6,590 nt of DNA from Pseudomonas sp. GTDB taxonomy: Bacteria; Pseudomonadota; Gammaproteobacteria; Pseudomonadales; Pseudomonadaceae. Under the pieces are notes generated by a model. That model searched no databases. It was not told the DNA's origin and saw only the letters and a program-made list of their open reading frames with translations. Below are positions 5,218 through 6,590 of the stretch, piece after piece. Location: positions 1,275-7,864 of the forward strand of contig DNMQ01000118.1 of NCBI GenBank assembly GCA_003488145.1, read 5' to 3'. The translations under genes were made by a program, and so were the position numbers. The number at the start of each line of letters is the position of its first letter. The stretch's first letter is position 1.

Positions 5218-6115
5218 TATCGACCTGGACCTGCTGCAAAAGGGTGACGGTTCCGCCAGCGCCAGCCAGTACCAGTTTGAGCGTCACAAGGCCGTTGCGC
5301 GTGTTGTTGCCGGGTTCGTAGCTGAACTGGCTCTGGCCGCAATCGACACGATCGACCACGGTGGCGGCACCGGAATAATCAGACGCGGCCAGTTCGCCAA
5401 ATTCGGCGCGAATCAGCGCACCATTTCGGCACTGATAGCCGACGGCTCGGTCGGCCAGAAAAAACCGATGTTGCGGCGAGGCGAACTCGAAGCGGAAAGC
5501 CGAGAGATCAGCCTCAAGCACGCCGTTTTTCCAGGTGAAGGCCTTGGGTGACACCGGCGAGACCGCCCCATCGACGGGCTCGGGGCGCCCGACGAGCGAA
5601 CCGGTGTTATAGATGATCAGCCAATGCTTGTTGTGCTTGCTATCTGCCGGCTCGATCGGGCTGAGGATATCAATCAAGCAGCGGCCGGATGTCTGCGTAC
5701 AGGCCGGAGGATCCTGACGTGGCCCATCAGGCATCGGCTGATTGGCCCGATAGCGTCCGGCAGCCGCGATCGGAACGAACCTGATTTCATCGCCCGTGTC
5801 GGCTACAAGGACGGAGTTTGGTACGGCTAGCCGAATATCGCGCGCCATCCGGTTGAGCGCGATCGCCGCCCGATCGGTCAGTTCGGCCCGCTGACTATTA
5901 TCGGCGAAGCCCTGCAACGGCCGCGACATGACCGTACCGACCATCACCGCGACGACTCCGGCCAGTGCGATCACCATGATCAGCTCGACCAGCGTGAACC
6001 CATTGGTACTGCCTACGGTTTGCCTGAAGCCCTGACGGGAGAATGCCGAGCCAGCGCCCGCAAACGTCCTCTCTCGCTGACTGTTCTGGCGCCTCGGCGC
6101 TCGCATCAGGGGCAT
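5207..6115 (-). CDS. mshO: MSHA minor prepilin MshO
   Basis: A 302-residue type IV prepilin-like protein. The processing motif G39-F40 is followed by TLVELIMVIALAGVVAVMVG, with Glu44 at +5 as expected. The body carries the MshO pattern: a long helix QRAELTDRAAIALNRMARDIRLAVPNS, then IRFVPIAAAGRYR, and a later globular part with cysteines in ACTQTSGRC, YQCRNG and VDCGQS. The ATG at 6115 has a good ribosome site (GGGGA, 7 bases upstream) and overlaps mshD by 10 bases. This start gives a 39-residue leader, far longer than usual; the ATG at codon 4 (6106) would shorten it by only three residues. No later ATG, GTG or TTG with a ribosome site is evident before the cleavage site. MshO is thought to act in pilus initiation with MshC, MshD and MshP (family knowledge). 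Confidence 0.88.
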   Translation of the reverse strand: MPLMRAPRRQNSQRERTFAGAGSAFSRQGFRQTVGSTNGFTLVELIMVIALAGVVAVMVGTVMSRPLQGFADNSQRAELTDRAAIALNRMARDIRLAVPNSVLVADTGDEIRFVPIAAAGRYRANQPMPDGPRQDPPACTQTSGRCLIDILSPIEPADSKHNKHWLIIYNTGSLVGRPEPVDGAVSPVSPKAFTWKNGVLEADLSAFRFEFASPQHRFFLADRAVGYQCRNGALIRAEFGELAASDYSGAATVVDRVDCGQSQFSYEPGNNTRNGLVTLKLVLAGAGGTVTLLQQVQVDNAP

Positions 6116-6537
6116 AGGGCATTCCCCGAGGCGTCGTACTCACCGTAGCAGGTGCGCCAACCGGAGAGCTGTAACGACTGGTTCTGCGGATCGGTCACCG
6201 TCACCTCGATGCGGGTGGCGTCAACACCGTTCAGCTTGGCAGCACCATCGACCGTTAGTGCGACCGAGTAGCCGGCCAGCTCGGTAACCGGTTCGCCAGC
6301 GAGATTCCGGGGTGCAGCGGCCGGTTGCGCCGCGCTGCTCAGCTGATCGTAAGGCAGCGCCAGCGCCGCCGACAGATAGCTTTCGACGATCATTAAGCTC
6401 TGCTGGCGCAGCAGCGGATCGGCCGAGCGCGCGGTGATGCTGGCCATGGCGGAAAACAATGCCGCTGCGGCGATGCCGATGATGACGATGGTGATGACCA
6501 GTTCGACCAGAGTCATTCCGCGTTGAGGTCGAATCAC
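6106..6537 (-). CDS. mshD: MSHA minor prepilin MshD
   Basis: A 143-residue prepilin starting at GTG. The leader is only seven residues (MIRPQRG), then MTLVELVITIVIIGIAAAALF with Glu12 at +5, a textbook type IV pilin N-terminus; the +1 residue is Met rather than Phe. SADPLLRQQSLMIVESYLSAAL (roughly residues 33-54) is the typical MshD segment after the pilin helix. The C-terminal part contains YSVALTVDGAAKLNGVDATRIEVTVTDP and ends in a cysteine pair (RTCYGEY...NALCP) that could form a D-loop disulfide. The GTG start is supported by GAGGT at 6549-6545, 7 bases upstream, and by overlap with the mshC stop (GTGA). The ATG at codon 8 would remove the leader and is rejected. Confidence 0.88.
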   Translation of the reverse strand: MIRPQRGMTLVELVITIVIIGIAAAALFSAMASITARSADPLLRQQSLMIVESYLSAALALPYDQLSSAAQPAAAPRNLAGEPVTELAGYSVALTVDGAAKLNGVDATRIEVTVTDPQNQSLQLSGWRTCYGEYDASGNALCP

Positions 6538-6590
6538 GGCTGATACCTCGGTCCCGTGGCGCGGCCGTAGGGTGGAAAACCGCGCAGCGT
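6534..6590 (-). CDS. mshC: C-terminal end of the preceding msh pilin gene, probably mshC
   Basis: Reading down from 6590 there is an open frame of 18 codons ending in TGA (6536-6534), whose last bases overlap the GTG start of mshD as GTGA. The peptide ends in LRGFPPYGRATGPRYQP. It is too short for identification from sequence alone. The name is inferred from the conserved msh order A-C-D-O-P-Q and from the translational-coupling overlap seen at the other junctions. The beginning lies outside the window. Confidence 0.6.
   Translation of the reverse strand, partial: TLRGFPPYGRATGPRYQP

Noticed and set aside
5078..5551. 157-residue + strand frame across mshP and mshO
   Set aside because: Antisense shadow of two well-supported pilin genes, with no family motif or ribosome site.

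Overview
This window looks like a high-GC gammaproteobacterial chromosome, most likely Pseudomonas in the broad sense (possibly the Stutzerimonas/stutzeri group). The reasons are the codon and base composition, overlapping gene starts, Pseudomonas-style HslJ/META and dienelactone-hydrolase proteins, and an MSHA-type pilus cluster. The genus is an inference from appearance, not from a search.

Left part, + strand (1-1121). The window opens in the last 61 codons of a dienelactone hydrolase family protein. Next come a 146-residue cytoplasmic protein with two CxxC pairs (probable zinc ribbon) and, coupled to it by an ATGA overlap, a small META/HslJ-like lipoprotein. A perfect 10-bp hairpin lies just after the lipoprotein stop codon.

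Middle (1122-1436). This gap of about 315 bases has no convincing protein gene. It is not empty: it holds two palindromes, a good match to a sigma-54 (-24/-12) promoter, a bulged GC-rich hairpin and a strong bidirectional intrinsic terminator. From promoter to terminator it reads as a candidate small RNA gene of about 95 nt on the + strand, which is the most interesting unexplained signal here.

Right part, - strand (6590 down to 1437). Five consecutive genes form the end of an MSHA (mannose-sensitive haemagglutinin) type IV pilus operon, in the classical order mshC (only the last 18 codons), mshD, mshO, mshP, mshQ. The first three junctions overlap and the last has a 1-nt gap, so the block is almost certainly one transcript whose promoter lies outside the window. 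MshC, MshD, MshO and MshP are prepilin-like minor subunits (the leader and hydrophobic helix are visible in the last three). MshQ is a large exported protein with a signal peptide, a LamG-like domain and a long DUF6701-type C-terminal region, probably the exposed tip adhesin. The LamG segment is clearly poorer in GC than its flanks, which suggests domain exchange in the surface-exposed part. The operon and the candidate sRNA converge on the terminator at 1396-1424.

Most of the window is a well-known type of system. I see no CRISPR array, tRNA, rRNA, insertion sequence or phage gene.
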